NCBI GenBank assembly: GCA_025055675.1 | Contig: JANWWT010000001.1 | Location: forward strand, 310,001-374,000 | DNA length: 64,000 nt | Reading direction: 5' to 3' | Source: Pseudanabaenaceae cyanobacterium SKYG29 | GTDB lineage: Bacteria > Cyanobacteriota > Cyanobacteriia > Pseudanabaenales > Pseudanabaenaceae | Shown: positions 45,055 through 53,560 of the stretch, piece by piece | How positions within the stretch are numbered: the stretch's first letter is position 1 | Layout of the letters: each line of letters starts with the position of its first letter | The notes under the pieces: model-generated | Database searches by the model: none | Told to the model about the DNA's origin: nothing | The model's input: the letters and a program-made list of their open reading frames with translations, nothing else | Translations under genes and position numbers: made by a program

Positions 45055-45477
45055 CTAGGATAACAACTCCATTGTCTTTTTCTGCATTGTGTGAAAAACA
45101 TTAATAAAGCCATTGGCACGGGAAGGAGTTAAACTGACAGACAAACCCAATTCTTTCACAAAATCAGGGGACAAAGCCAGGATAGTCTGGGGGTCAAGAC
45201 CATTCATGCCTGCGGCTAGAAAACCCAAAAATCCTTTACTAATTAGGGCATCGGAGTCCCCGCTAAAAATTACCTTGCCATCCTGCAGAGCAGCAGTTAA
45301 ATAAACGTTAGAAACACAGCCATTAACTCGATTGGCGGGAATTTTGAGGGCAGGATCAAAGGGAGGCAATTTCTTGCCGTAGAGAATCAACTGTTCATAG
45401 CGGGCTTTGGGATCGGACAGAGATTTGAACCGATCGACTAGTTTCGCCAATGTTGGAGGTAAAGCAGCTGTAGTCAT
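45055..45477 (-). CDS. sufE: SufE family Fe-S cluster sulfur-transfer protein
   Basis: Accepts sulfur from the cysteine desulfurase SufS and passes it to the Suf scaffold. The 140-residue protein has the active-site cysteine in RVNGCVSNVYL (about residue 53) and the family segment FKSLSDPKARYEQLILYGK. Faces ftsI tail to tail with 13 bp between. Normal length; start ATG at 45477. Confidence 0.94.
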   Translation of the reverse strand: MTTAALPPTLAKLVDRFKSLSDPKARYEQLILYGKKLPPFDPALKIPANRVNGCVSNVYLTAALQDGKVIFSGDSDALISKGFLGFLAAGMNGLDPQTILALSPDFVKELGLSVSLTPSRANGFINVFHTMQKKTMELLS

Positions 45478-45494
45478 GGGACTAAGTAGATTTA

Positions 45495-46130
45495 CTAAGA
45501 ATATTGTACGATCGATGCCGCTAGTTCCTGCGCTAGCTTAGCCACCACTGGGGGGGTGAAGGGACTAGGCAAAAGAGTTATACCGTCCCTGGGGATTTTA
45601 TTTAGGGCATAGCTTCCCTCCAGGAAATAGGGCAAAACCCAGGCACCAGGGGGTAGAGGGTCAGCCAGGGTCAGCAGTTGGGCATGGAGTTTGTGGGCTA
45701 GGTGACTGACGATCGTGGTAGCACCAGGATACTTGCTGCCGTGACAGAGTAGAACCCTCTTTCCCTGGGGTGGGAATTGCCGAGCCAATAGGTCTACCAT
45801 GCCTGGATGTTCCCCCAATAATGGTGTCAGTAGCCAGCGCCTCGCAAGCTGCATGGATTGGGGATCATTGGGTATCTGGGCGGGGATGTCAATTTGAGTA
45901 TGCACACCCCGTAACAAAAACAGAGGAATGGCAATAATTTTAGTCTGGGAAGATACGCCCGCCGCAAACTGCAGCATTTGTTCTTGTAGAGTTTCGGGCT
46001 GCCCTTCTAAACAACCACCACCAACTATTACCTGGGGACACAGAGACTGCAGACATCGTTCCACTTCCTGTCGCCACACCACCGAGCGGGGGGAACTACT
46101 GCCATGGGTAATGACAAAATAGGCAATCAT
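45495..46130 (-). CDS. sirohydrochlorin chelatase (CbiX/SirB type)
   Basis: Inserts Fe2+ (siroheme) or Co2+ (cobalamin) into sirohydrochlorin. The 211-residue, two-repeat protein has metal-binding His in VITHGSSSPRS and in LRGVHTQIDIP, and the C-terminal LCHGSKYPGA. The metal cannot be told from sequence; there is no histidine-rich tail. Its ATG overlaps the murE stop by 4 bp (ATGA), an odd pairing of tetrapyrrole and cell-wall genes. Confidence 0.85.
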   Translation of the reverse strand: MIAYFVITHGSSSPRSVVWRQEVERCLQSLCPQVIVGGGCLEGQPETLQEQMLQFAAGVSSQTKIIAIPLFLLRGVHTQIDIPAQIPNDPQSMQLARRWLLTPLLGEHPGMVDLLARQFPPQGKRVLLCHGSKYPGATTIVSHLAHKLHAQLLTLADPLPPGAWVLPYFLEGSYALNKIPRDGITLLPSPFTPPVVAKLAQELAASIVQYS

Positions 46131-47578
46131 ATTCCCAAGCGCTGGGCTAGAGCTTTTCGGGCTTCCACACGGTCATCAAAGGGATACTTGGTCGTACCAA
46201 TAATTTGGTAATCCTCATGACCTTTCCCAGCTATCACTACCGTATCCCCCGCTTGGGCAGTGAGAATCGCTTCCATGATAGCTTGCCGCCGATCGATTTG
46301 GTATTGCACATGGTAGTCAGCGGTAATGCCTGCTCGAATATCTTGGAGAATGCGCTGGGGGTCTTCTGTACGGGGGTTATCGGAGGTGACAAACACCCGA
46401 TCGGCAAGTCTGGCGGCAATTTCCCCCATCAATGGTCGTTTCGTCCGATCGCGGTCGCCACCACAACCAAACACAGCAATTAACTTCCCCTGGGTAAAAG
46501 GACGCATAGCTGTCAACACCTTCTCCAAACCATCGGGGGTATGGGCATAATCCACAACAACGGTTATATCCTGCCCTGGCCCAATTTGTACTTTTTCCAG
46601 TCGTCCTGGCACCGTTTGAAAAGCAGGTAACCTCTCCGCAATCTCTTCCTTGCTAATCCCCAAACTCAAAGCCACAGCTACAGCAGCGATGGCATTCATC
46701 ACATTGAATTTGCCCAGCAAACTCGATCGGAACTGTACTACTCCCCAGGGGGAATGCAAGGTTGCCACCACACCCGTAGGACTAAAAGTTAAATCTGTGG
46801 TGTAGCAATCAGCCCCAGGGTCTTGTAAACTGTAGGTCAGTGTGTCCTTGGTCATGGTCAGTAATTTTTGACCATAGGGGTCATCTTTGTTTATAACTGC
46901 TGTACCGTCCAGATAATTACTGTGAAAGAGCAGGGATTTAGCCGCAAAATAATTCTCCAGGGTGCCGTGATAGTCCAGGTGGTCTTGGCTTAAATTGGTA
47001 AACACCGCCCTGTGAAACCGACAGCCCCACACCCGCCTCTGATCGAGAGCATGGGAACTCACTTCCATGATTGCCAAATTTACGCCGCTATCTAATGCCC
47101 GTCTTAGGTTTTTTTGTAGATCAACAGCAAAAGCCGTGGTGAGATTAGCCGTTTCCTGCTGCCCTTGCCAACGATTGTAAAGAGTCCCTAACAAAGCTGT
47201 GTGAAACTGCGACTGAGCCAGAAATTCAATGATATGAGTGGTTGTCGTTTTGCCATTTGTACCCGTTACCCCCACTAGCCGCAATTGGCGACTGGGATAA
47301 TCATAAAAACAGTTGGCTAACTGACCGCAGGCAACTGCCACATCCGCAACTTTGTAAACCCGATCGTGCTCAATCCCTATCTTCTCTCCCACTACAGCGG
47401 CTACTGCTCCCTGCTCTATTGCCTGCAGCGCAAACTCCCCCCCGTCCACCTTTGCCCCAGGCATACCGATAAATAAATCACCCCGCTGACAGCGACGGGA
47501 ATCCGTAGCCAAACCAGTGACCTCTGCTTCTTGGCGGCACGCCAGCCCGATCGTTTGTAGTAATTGGGACAGCAACAT
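46127..47578 (-). CDS. murE: UDP-MurNAc-tripeptide synthetase (meso-DAP adding)
   Basis: Mur ligase adding meso-diaminopimelate. Signatures: VTGTNGKTTTTHII near residue 108, YHGTLENYFAAK, VDYAHTPDGLEKVL, FGCGGDRDRTKRPLM, and the DAP-recognition motif SDNPRTEDP. Length is 483 residues. Start ATG at 47578. Lies apart from murD and ftsI, as is common in cyanobacteria. Confidence 0.97.
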   Translation of the reverse strand: MLLSQLLQTIGLACRQEAEVTGLATDSRRCQRGDLFIGMPGAKVDGGEFALQAIEQGAVAAVVGEKIGIEHDRVYKVADVAVACGQLANCFYDYPSRQLRLVGVTGTNGKTTTTHIIEFLAQSQFHTALLGTLYNRWQGQQETANLTTAFAVDLQKNLRRALDSGVNLAIMEVSSHALDQRRVWGCRFHRAVFTNLSQDHLDYHGTLENYFAAKSLLFHSNYLDGTAVINKDDPYGQKLLTMTKDTLTYSLQDPGADCYTTDLTFSPTGVVATLHSPWGVVQFRSSLLGKFNVMNAIAAVAVALSLGISKEEIAERLPAFQTVPGRLEKVQIGPGQDITVVVDYAHTPDGLEKVLTAMRPFTQGKLIAVFGCGGDRDRTKRPLMGEIAARLADRVFVTSDNPRTEDPQRILQDIRAGITADYHVQYQIDRRQAIMEAILTAQAGDTVVIAGKGHEDYQIIGTTKYPFDDRVEARKALAQRLGI

Positions 47579-47685
47579 AATCTTGGCTAAGTTAATTGCA
47601 TCATCATAGCTGATTTATGAACAAGTGTTAAAAAAATACGCCTCTATCTAACGAAATATTGAGAAAAGCGGGCAAACTCCCCCTT

Positions 47686-47715
47686 TTGGACTAAAGTAGG
47701 CACAGCAATTATACA
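47686..47715 (+). promoter_or_regulatory. candidate promoter for the 57-aa membrane protein gene
   Basis: TTGGAC (47686-47691) and TATACA (47710-47715), 18-bp spacing; transcription would start about 17 nt before the ATG at 47739. Weak on its own, but the small gene is flanked by a strong terminator, which suggests a separate transcript. Confidence 0.35.
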
Positions 47716-47738
47716 AAACTTGATTTTAGTAAAACTTT

Positions 47739-47912
47739 ATGTACAGAAACACTACCAAAGACCCAGTTGTTGCCGCTGTTACTGCTGCTATTGGGGCGGG
47801 TACAGTAGCTGCTATTAGTGTCAGTCGCGGACAGCCTCTCTTGGTTGGGATTGCTGTTACTATCTTTGCCACTGTAGTTGCCCTGGTCATCGATGCTTTG
47901 TTCTTCGAGTAA
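47739..47912 (+). CDS. 57-aa hydrophobic membrane protein
   Basis: A short complete frame, ATG 47739 to TAA 47910-47912. It reads MYRNTTKDPVVAAVTAAIGA and ends FATVVALVIDALFFE. Two membrane helices are likely (about residues 9-27 and 33-52) with a short polar turn SVSRGQ. It stands in the gap between murE and pheA and is followed by a clear rho-independent terminator. I cannot name it, though tiny two-helix proteins of this kind are common in cyanobacteria. Confidence 0.65.
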   Translation: MYRNTTKDPVVAAVTAAIGAGTVAAISVSRGQPLLVGIAVTIFATVVALVIDALFFE

Positions 47913-47934
47913 AAGAACTTCTACAGCATGGAGG

Positions 47935-47966
47935 AGAGATGTCTAACTGCAGGCATCTCTTTTTTT
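47935..47966 (+). terminator. rho-independent terminator after 57-aa gene
   Basis: Stem AGAGATG (47935-47941) / CATCTCT (47954-47960) with a 12-nt loop and a run of seven T (47960-47966), directly before the pheA stop on the other strand. Confidence 0.8.
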
Positions 47967-47968
47967 GT

Positions 47969-48799
47969 TTACTGCACTTGTATGATGTCGTAGCTACCAA
48001 ACACTTTGAGAGTTTCTGTGATCTTTTGCAGAGCCTTAAGCGTGATTTGCATTCCCCTATCCTGCAGACTGGCCTCTACATCTACAAAAAAGATGTACTC
48101 CCCCAACCCCCGTTTAGACGGACGGGACTCAATGCGACTGAGATTTATCCCCTGGAGGGCAAACAATTCCAGAGCCGCCACCAAACTACCAGGACGATCG
48201 AGGACACTAAACGCCAAAGAAGTTTTCTTGCCAGGATGAGGGCTAGGCTCCCTTGCCAAGACCCAAAAACAGGTGCAATTATCCCCGTAGTCATTGATAG
48301 GGCAAGCTAGCACAGGCAAATTATGGAGACTAGCAGCGCGAGGGGAGGCAATTACAGCAACCTTGGCGTCCTGCTGCACCTGGGGCAACATATCTGTGGT
48401 GGAGTGGGTAGCAATGCGGTGGGCGTGGGCTAAATGCTGTTCCAGCCACTGTTCACACTGGGAGAGCGCTTGGCGGTGGGAGTAAACTACCTGCACGTTT
48501 TGTATTGTAGTTGCACAACTAATAAGGGCATGGCGGATAGGCAGAATAATTGCTTGGTGGATTTGTAGTTCTTCCCACTGCCACATGCCATCTAAAGTAG
48601 TAGTAACACTGCCTTCCACGGAATTTTCGACAGGCACAATTGCTAGGGAGCATTCCCCAATTGCTACACTTTTTAAGACCTGGGGAATTGTTGTGTGGGG
48701 ACACAATTGCCAATCTGATTCAGGGTGTAGTTCCTGATAGATAAGAGCAACAGTTTCTGACCAGGTACCCGCTGGTCCTAAAAAAGCTAACTTAGTCAT
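47969..48799 (-). CDS. pheA: prephenate dehydratase with ACT domain
   Basis: Monofunctional prephenate (or arogenate) dehydratase in phenylalanine synthesis, 276 residues. The catalytic part has FLGPAGTWSE, VPVENSVEGSV and the TTDM motif; the C-terminal ACT domain has SVLDRPGSLVAAL and NLSRIESRPSK, the phenylalanine-binding ESRP motif, so feedback inhibition is likely. Its start overlaps the upstream pxcA by 8 bp. Confidence 0.95.
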   Translation of the reverse strand: MTKLAFLGPAGTWSETVALIYQELHPESDWQLCPHTTIPQVLKSVAIGECSLAIVPVENSVEGSVTTTLDGMWQWEELQIHQAIILPIRHALISCATTIQNVQVVYSHRQALSQCEQWLEQHLAHAHRIATHSTTDMLPQVQQDAKVAVIASPRAASLHNLPVLACPINDYGDNCTCFWVLAREPSPHPGKKTSLAFSVLDRPGSLVAALELFALQGINLSRIESRPSKRGLGEYIFFVDVEASLQDRGMQITLKALQKITETLKVFGSYDIIQVQ

Positions 48800-50066
48800 T
48801 CATTTCTCGATAAATAGCAGAAGTGGGAGGAGAAGCCCGCCGTAGGTATTGGAAAATCCAAAACTTAAACAGAGCATCCAAGAATACAGGAACGGTAGCA
48901 ATAAAAATATCTGTCAATATCACGTTTTCCGGCAAGCCAAAATGGTGAAACAAAACTTTAATCAGGGCATCCCACCCATCGCTAGAGTGATACCCCACAA
49001 ATGTATCGGTACTCACAATAATTAAAAAGGCTTTGGCACTATCACTCAACCCCGCTAGGGTTTCATAAATAAATTCCTTGACAATTCTCACTTCCCGCCT
49101 GCCAAATATAATGATCCCATACACCACCGCCGCACTGGTCAAATCCGCCAACAGATTTTTGATGCCCTCTATGCTCCTGTAGTTATAATCAATAACTAAC
49201 TTTTCTGCTGCTTTTTTTAATTTCTCTTCCTGCGTGTCCCGATCGATTGGTTTTCCCTGCAATGCTGCTACCAAAGATTCTAATTCAATTTCTTCTTGCA
49301 CCGATCGGAATTCTTCTAGGGCTTCGGTTTTGAAGTGGTCTTGGAATTTGATTGCTACGGTTTGGGGTTGATACCACCGATCGACGAGGGGAGAGTAAAT
49401 CAGAGTTTTACTGCCCCATTGGACTACAATGGCTAGGGCAATTAGACTGACAAAAAAACGAATGGCAATAAAGGTACGGCGACGGGTTTGTTCTATCTCG
49501 TCCACAACTTCCTGTTCAAACTGAGAGGCACTCCCCGATAGAAGACCGGCAATTTGTTTGAAGGTAAACACTAGGGAATCAGGCACAATACTAGTCGCCC
49601 TCTCACGACCTTGATTAAAAATTTGTCGCTTAATTGGTGAAGGTTTAACTGCTGTAGAGTTTTCCCCTACTACTGCAGACACTTCTGTTCTAGTAGTTTG
49701 GTTACCGTAGCGCTCCAAATATTTATCAATTAGTTCTAACTTCGCCAAGATTGTTGGAGCACTGTCTGCCTTTTCCCCCAGTAAAACATTCTGTTGCCAG
49801 TTACCGGGAGCCAAGTTAACTAGCTTGTACTCCCACAATTTTATCCGAATTACATTGAGATACTTTTGTAATTGTGCTTGAATAACTGTATAAGTGCCAC
49901 TGCCATAGGTGCCATCATCACGAATCGGTTCTCCCCGAAAGTATTCCATTTCCAACTGTTGAATTTGCAACGCCGCTCTGTAGGCATCCTCAATCGCCTT
50001 GGCTGGTCTACTTTGGTACCATTGTTGTAACCGACGACTCAGCTTTTTGCCCCAGGAAAAATCCAT
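48792..50066 (-). CDS. pxcA: proton extrusion protein PxcA (CemA family)
   Basis: Membrane protein for light-dependent proton extrusion, homologue of chloroplast CemA/Ycf10. An N-terminal soluble region of about 200 residues precedes four membrane segments: FFVSLIALAIVVQWG, LTSAAVVYGIIIFG, AKAFLIIVSTDTFVGYH and IFIATVPVFLDALFKFWIF. The segments TDTFVGYHSSDGW and GLPENVILTDIFIATVPV are typical. Length is 424 residues. The stop overlaps pheA by 8 bp and DUF1350 follows upstream 6 bp away. Confidence 0.93.
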   Translation of the reverse strand: MDFSWGKKLSRRLQQWYQSRPAKAIEDAYRAALQIQQLEMEYFRGEPIRDDGTYGSGTYTVIQAQLQKYLNVIRIKLWEYKLVNLAPGNWQQNVLLGEKADSAPTILAKLELIDKYLERYGNQTTRTEVSAVVGENSTAVKPSPIKRQIFNQGRERATSIVPDSLVFTFKQIAGLLSGSASQFEQEVVDEIEQTRRRTFIAIRFFVSLIALAIVVQWGSKTLIYSPLVDRWYQPQTVAIKFQDHFKTEALEEFRSVQEEIELESLVAALQGKPIDRDTQEEKLKKAAEKLVIDYNYRSIEGIKNLLADLTSAAVVYGIIIFGRREVRIVKEFIYETLAGLSDSAKAFLIIVSTDTFVGYHSSDGWDALIKVLFHHFGLPENVILTDIFIATVPVFLDALFKFWIFQYLRRASPPTSAIYREMND

Positions 50067-50072
50067 AGATAC

Positions 50073-50852
50073 CTAGGTGACAGTCCTTGCTAATAGTCTA
50101 ATGCGGGACAGCCAATTCAGTAACACTTTCTCTAACATTTCACTATGGCGATAGGTTTCCTGTTTCAGCCATTGGGCAATGGCATCAAGGGGACTGAAGT
50201 TTTTCCCTACTTTCCAATTGACCTCTACCCCCATAGAAGTTAAATGATTCCCTGGCAGAGTCTCTACTTTGACTGTGTCAGCAAATTTGTAGCGCAAAAT
50301 GTCTGCTAAAACGGGAATTTCATCAATATCATCATCCCAGAACTTCACTAACAAGTTGTGTTTCACAGCGTAACGCTCGGCAACTAAGCTATTCAAGGCA
50401 GCGGGGGAAGGGCTAAATTCTGCTTCTGCTAGTTCCGGCAAACTCTGTCCTAGCTCCCGAAAGAAAGGAATCGATTGTTTAGCACTGTAATTGTTGTAGG
50501 CAATGAAGATGTTACCTGAGCGATCGGGCTGGAATTGGCAATTAATGATAAGGTGAATTTTACAGCCCATACTGTGGCCGATACCAAAAATAGGCAGGGC
50601 ATCAAAGCCTAATTGGGCTTGGGCAGCCGCAAATTCTGTATAGACATCGCGGGCAATTTGGTAGTGATCAAAGGAATTATTCAAAAACGGTGTAGCTACT
50701 ACTAGATAACCTGACTGTGCCAATTTTACCAACAGGCGATTGTAACTAATAGGGGGAGCTGCTGCTAGAAATGCACCCCCTAAAAAATGCACCACTCCCT
50801 TCACCCGCCGTGGCACTAACACCCAATTGTTACCGATCGCTGCCCAGTTCAT
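50073..50852 (-). CDS. DUF1350 family protein (alpha/beta hydrolase-like)
   Basis: 259 residues matching the cyanobacterial/plastid DUF1350 family: VHFLGGAFLAAAPPISYNRLL near the N-terminus, a GIGHSMGCKIHLI elbow that resembles a serine nucleophile, FIAYNNYSAKQSIPFF and LPGNHLTSMG with a candidate His. Enzyme activity is unknown for the family. Stop is 6 bp upstream of the pxcA start, so one operon is likely. Confidence 0.82.
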   Translation of the reverse strand: MNWAAIGNNWVLVPRRVKGVVHFLGGAFLAAAPPISYNRLLVKLAQSGYLVVATPFLNNSFDHYQIARDVYTEFAAAQAQLGFDALPIFGIGHSMGCKIHLIINCQFQPDRSGNIFIAYNNYSAKQSIPFFRELGQSLPELAEAEFSPSPAALNSLVAERYAVKHNLLVKFWDDDIDEIPVLADILRYKFADTVKVETLPGNHLTSMGVEVNWKVGKNFSPLDAIAQWLKQETYRHSEMLEKVLLNWLSRIRLLARTVT

Positions 50853-50896
50853 TAGCGCTAGCCACTAAACTATATTGTTATGTTAGCTTAACGAAA

Positions 50897-52003
50897 CTAA
50901 ACTTTTTGCAAGTATTCTAACCCTTTACGGACAAAATCAGCACGGGGAATATCAGGACTGAGGGGACGGGTTGTTAAAAACTGCCGTGCTTCCTGGTACA
51001 GTCCCCCCTGGGGTAGAGAGCTGGATTCCTCTCCCTTGGATAGTGGCGGCGGTGTAGTGACAAATAAGTAATGTAGAGCTTGTTGTTGAAATTGCCGAAT
51101 TTGTCGGTAGTTTAATTGATTTTGGTTAGAACGGGGTAAATTAATCACCCGTTGCCGCACCAGGGCATCAGTAATATCTGTCTGGCGAACATGATCAGCT
51201 ATTAAATTATCAATCTCCTCGATCGTTTTACCCTGGGCATCAATGATGGGCAGATCAATTGTTTTCCTCGTCTCCAAGGGGTGAAAAAAAACTTTTTTGT
51301 GCTCTAAATCAAACTCAATAAACCCCTTCTCTTCCCCTGCCTCTTGCCAAATGTCATTGCTTGTGCGCTCAATTGCTCCGGCGTAGTAGATAAACCGATC
51401 GATGTGGTGAAAACTGTGGAAATGCCCACAGGCAACATAGTCCCAATCTTTTTCTAGTAACTCCCTGGGAACCGCAGCGCCACCATAGTCATTTTCCCAA
51501 TGTTTATCGATCGTGCCGTGCAACAGCAAAACATTAAACCGAAAATCCCGATCGGGTCGTAAGTCCAATTTATCCACCTCTGCCAGGGCATTGTGGGGTA
51601 AACAGGCAACCCGAATATCCCCAGTGGCATTAATGATCACTTCGGGCTGTTGCCATACAACTGTGATGCCAGGAATTAAAGCGAATAGTTCTAAAATGCA
51701 GGCATTATCTTTTGTTTTGACGGAGTCATGATTACCCGCAATAATAATAGTTTCTATACCTGTTGTGTGGGCAAAATTCTGCCACAGCCTGTGGGTTTGC
51801 ACCAAAGTTAAATTAGGAGGACGATTGGTGTGAAATACATCCCCCGCAACTAACACTAAATCGGGGGCTAATTCTATAATTTTGGTCAGAGCTTGTTTGA
51901 AGGCGCGGAACACGTCTGCTTCCCTTTGATTGATGCCTTTACTTGTCGTTCGACTATAGCTACGAAACCCCAAATGTAAGTCGGCAAGATGGACTAAACG
52001 CAT
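50897..52003 (-). CDS. SbcD/Mre11-like DNA repair exonuclease
   Basis: Calcineurin-type metallophosphoesterase of the SbcD/Mre11 class, 368 residues from ATG 52003. Metal-site motifs: HLADLHLGF, VAGDVFHTNRPP, IAGNHDS and ACGHFHSFH. The TTG at 52009 is not needed as a start. A proline/serine-rich insertion lies near residue 325 (TTPPPLSKGEESSSLPQGG). The SbcC/Rad50 partner is not next to it, although it may be elsewhere. Start faces a glycosyltransferase gene across about 80 bp. Confidence 0.85.
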   Translation of the reverse strand: MRLVHLADLHLGFRSYSRTTSKGINQREADVFRAFKQALTKIIELAPDLVLVAGDVFHTNRPPNLTLVQTHRLWQNFAHTTGIETIIIAGNHDSVKTKDNACILELFALIPGITVVWQQPEVIINATGDIRVACLPHNALAEVDKLDLRPDRDFRFNVLLLHGTIDKHWENDYGGAAVPRELLEKDWDYVACGHFHSFHHIDRFIYYAGAIERTSNDIWQEAGEEKGFIEFDLEHKKVFFHPLETRKTIDLPIIDAQGKTIEEIDNLIADHVRQTDITDALVRQRVINLPRSNQNQLNYRQIRQFQQQALHYLFVTTPPPLSKGEESSSLPQGGLYQEARQFLTTRPLSPDIPRADFVRKGLEYLQKV

Positions 52004-52084
52004 GACCAATCTTTATTCCCTCACTTTGGAGATTGTAGCATCTACCAGCTATGATTATTTGTCAATGTTTAGCTAGGAGAAATT

Positions 52085-53182
52085 ATGACTGGTCTATATG
52101 TAGCCATCTCTGGACATGGGTTTGGTCACACTACCCGCACTTGTTCAATAGTAGCCGCTGTGCAACATTTTTTACCCGACTTACCCGTCACAATCGTCAC
52201 CACTAGCCCCCAATGGTTGATTGATTCCTATGTCACGCAACCCTACCACTATCGACCAGTCAGGTTAGATGTGGGGGTAGTCCAAAGGGATGGCTTACAA
52301 ATGGATAAAACAGCAACTTTAGCGAAGTTAAAAGAGTTGTTGACACAACAACAGGAATTAGTCGCCCAGGAGGCAGCCTATATTCAATCCCAAGGCATCA
52401 ATTTAGTATTTGCCGATATACCGCCTCTGGCTATAGCTATTGCCCGATCGGTAGGTATCCCCTGCTGGCTCAGTTCTAATTTTGGCTGGGATTTAATTTA
52501 TCAAGACTGGGTGGCAGAATTACCAGATTTCCAGGAAATAGTAGAGTGGATACAGGATTTATATCGCCAAGTGGATTTACTCCTGCGCCAACCTTTTTGT
52601 GAAGCAATGCCCGTCTTTCGCAATAGAATAGATGTAGGTTTAACAGGGGGAACACCTAAATTCAGTCCCGCAGAAATCTATGAAAAATTGCAGTTATCAC
52701 CCGATCGTTTGGCAGTATTAATTAGCTTTGGCGGTCTAGGATTACAGGCAATTCCCTATGACAATGTGATGAATTATCCTGACTTACAATTTATCACCTT
52801 TGACCAAGCAGCGCCCAATTTAGCTAATCTCCTAGTCCTGGCGGGACGTAATATTAGACCTGTAGATATTATGCCCATCTGCGATGTTGTAATTACCAAA
52901 CCAGGTTACAGCACCATAGCCGAAGCCTGTCGTTTGCAGCGGGGAATTGTCTGTTTGACTCGTTCAGATTTTGCGGAAGGTAAATATCTGCTGGCAGGGG
53001 TGCGGAATTATATGCGTCATCACATTATTGAGCCAGAGGATTTTTATCACGGTAAGTGGGAATTTTTATGTAGTCATTTTACACCCCCCCGGTTAACCGA
53101 CCCGCCTGCTGGAGGGGGAGAATGGACAATTGCGCAAAAAATCGTGACCTATTTCTGTGGGGGGGTTACCAACTGGATTTAA
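52085..53182 (+). CDS. GT-B glycosyltransferase-like protein
   Basis: 365 residues with a glycosyltransferase-B fold of the type found beside L-arabinokinase and UDP-GlcNAc MurG-like enzymes: [17 protein letters not shown] near the start, [34 protein letters not shown], and [17 protein letters not shown]. An AGGAGA ribosome-binding site lies 7 nt before the ATG. A short Pro/Gly-rich run near the C-terminus ([16 protein letters not shown]) breaks the fold pattern. Overlaps the convergent rpsN by 17 bp. Substrate unknown. Confidence 0.78.
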   Translation: MTGLYVAISGHGFGHTTRTCSIVAAVQHFLPDLPVTIVTTSPQWLIDSYVTQPYHYRPVRLDVGVVQRDGLQMDKTATLAKLKELLTQQQELVAQEAAYIQSQGINLVFADIPPLAIAIARSVGIPCWLSSNFGWDLIYQDWVAELPDFQEIVEWIQDLYRQVDLLLRQPFCEAMPVFRNRIDVGLTGGTPKFSPAEIYEKLQLSPDRLAVLISFGGLGLQAIPYDNVMNYPDLQFITFDQAAPNLANLLVLAGRNIRPVDIMPICDVVITKPGYSTIAEACRLQRGIVCLTRSDFAEGKYLLAGVRNYMRHHIIEPEDFYHGKWEFLCSHFTPPRLTDPPAGGGEWTIAQKIVTYFCGGVTNWI

Positions 53183-53471
53183 CTACGCCTGGCAGTAAGC
53201 CCTGGTGTGCCATCTCACGGAGCATATTGCGACAGAGACCAAAATCGCGGTAGTAGGCACGGGGTCTACCCGTGAGGCGGCAGCGGTTGCGTAGACGGGT
53301 GGGACTGCTATTGCGGGGAAGGCGTTGTAGTTGCCGATGTAAATTTAGCAGTTCTGCTTGCGTCAGTTCCTCAGTCATCATCCGTTCCTTGAGGGCTTCC
53401 CGCTTGGCAGCGTATTTTGCCACTAGCTTTTGGCGCTTCTTCTCGCGCTCGAGCATACTTTTTTTCGCCAT
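53166..53471 (-). CDS. rpsN: 30S ribosomal protein S14
   Basis: Small-subunit ribosomal protein of 101 residues, the longer zinc-free form. Typical parts are [16 protein letters not shown] at the start, [17 protein letters not shown] in the form [18 protein letters not shown], and [16 protein letters not shown] at the C-terminus. The ATG at 53471 gives the family start; a longer frame exists but is not needed. Stands alone, outside the ribosomal operons, as in other cyanobacteria. Confidence 0.96.
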   Translation of the reverse strand: MAKKSMLEREKKRQKLVAKYAAKREALKERMMTEELTQAELLNLHRQLQRLPRNSSPTRLRNRCRLTGRPRAYYRDFGLCRNMLREMAHQGLLPGVVKSSW

Positions 53472-53560
53472 ACACTTGTCGTAAATTAGGGAGACTCCAT
53501 CATAGCTTAACTGGGCAAGATAAATCAAACTATACTAGGAGAGTATATTTACAGGTTGCT

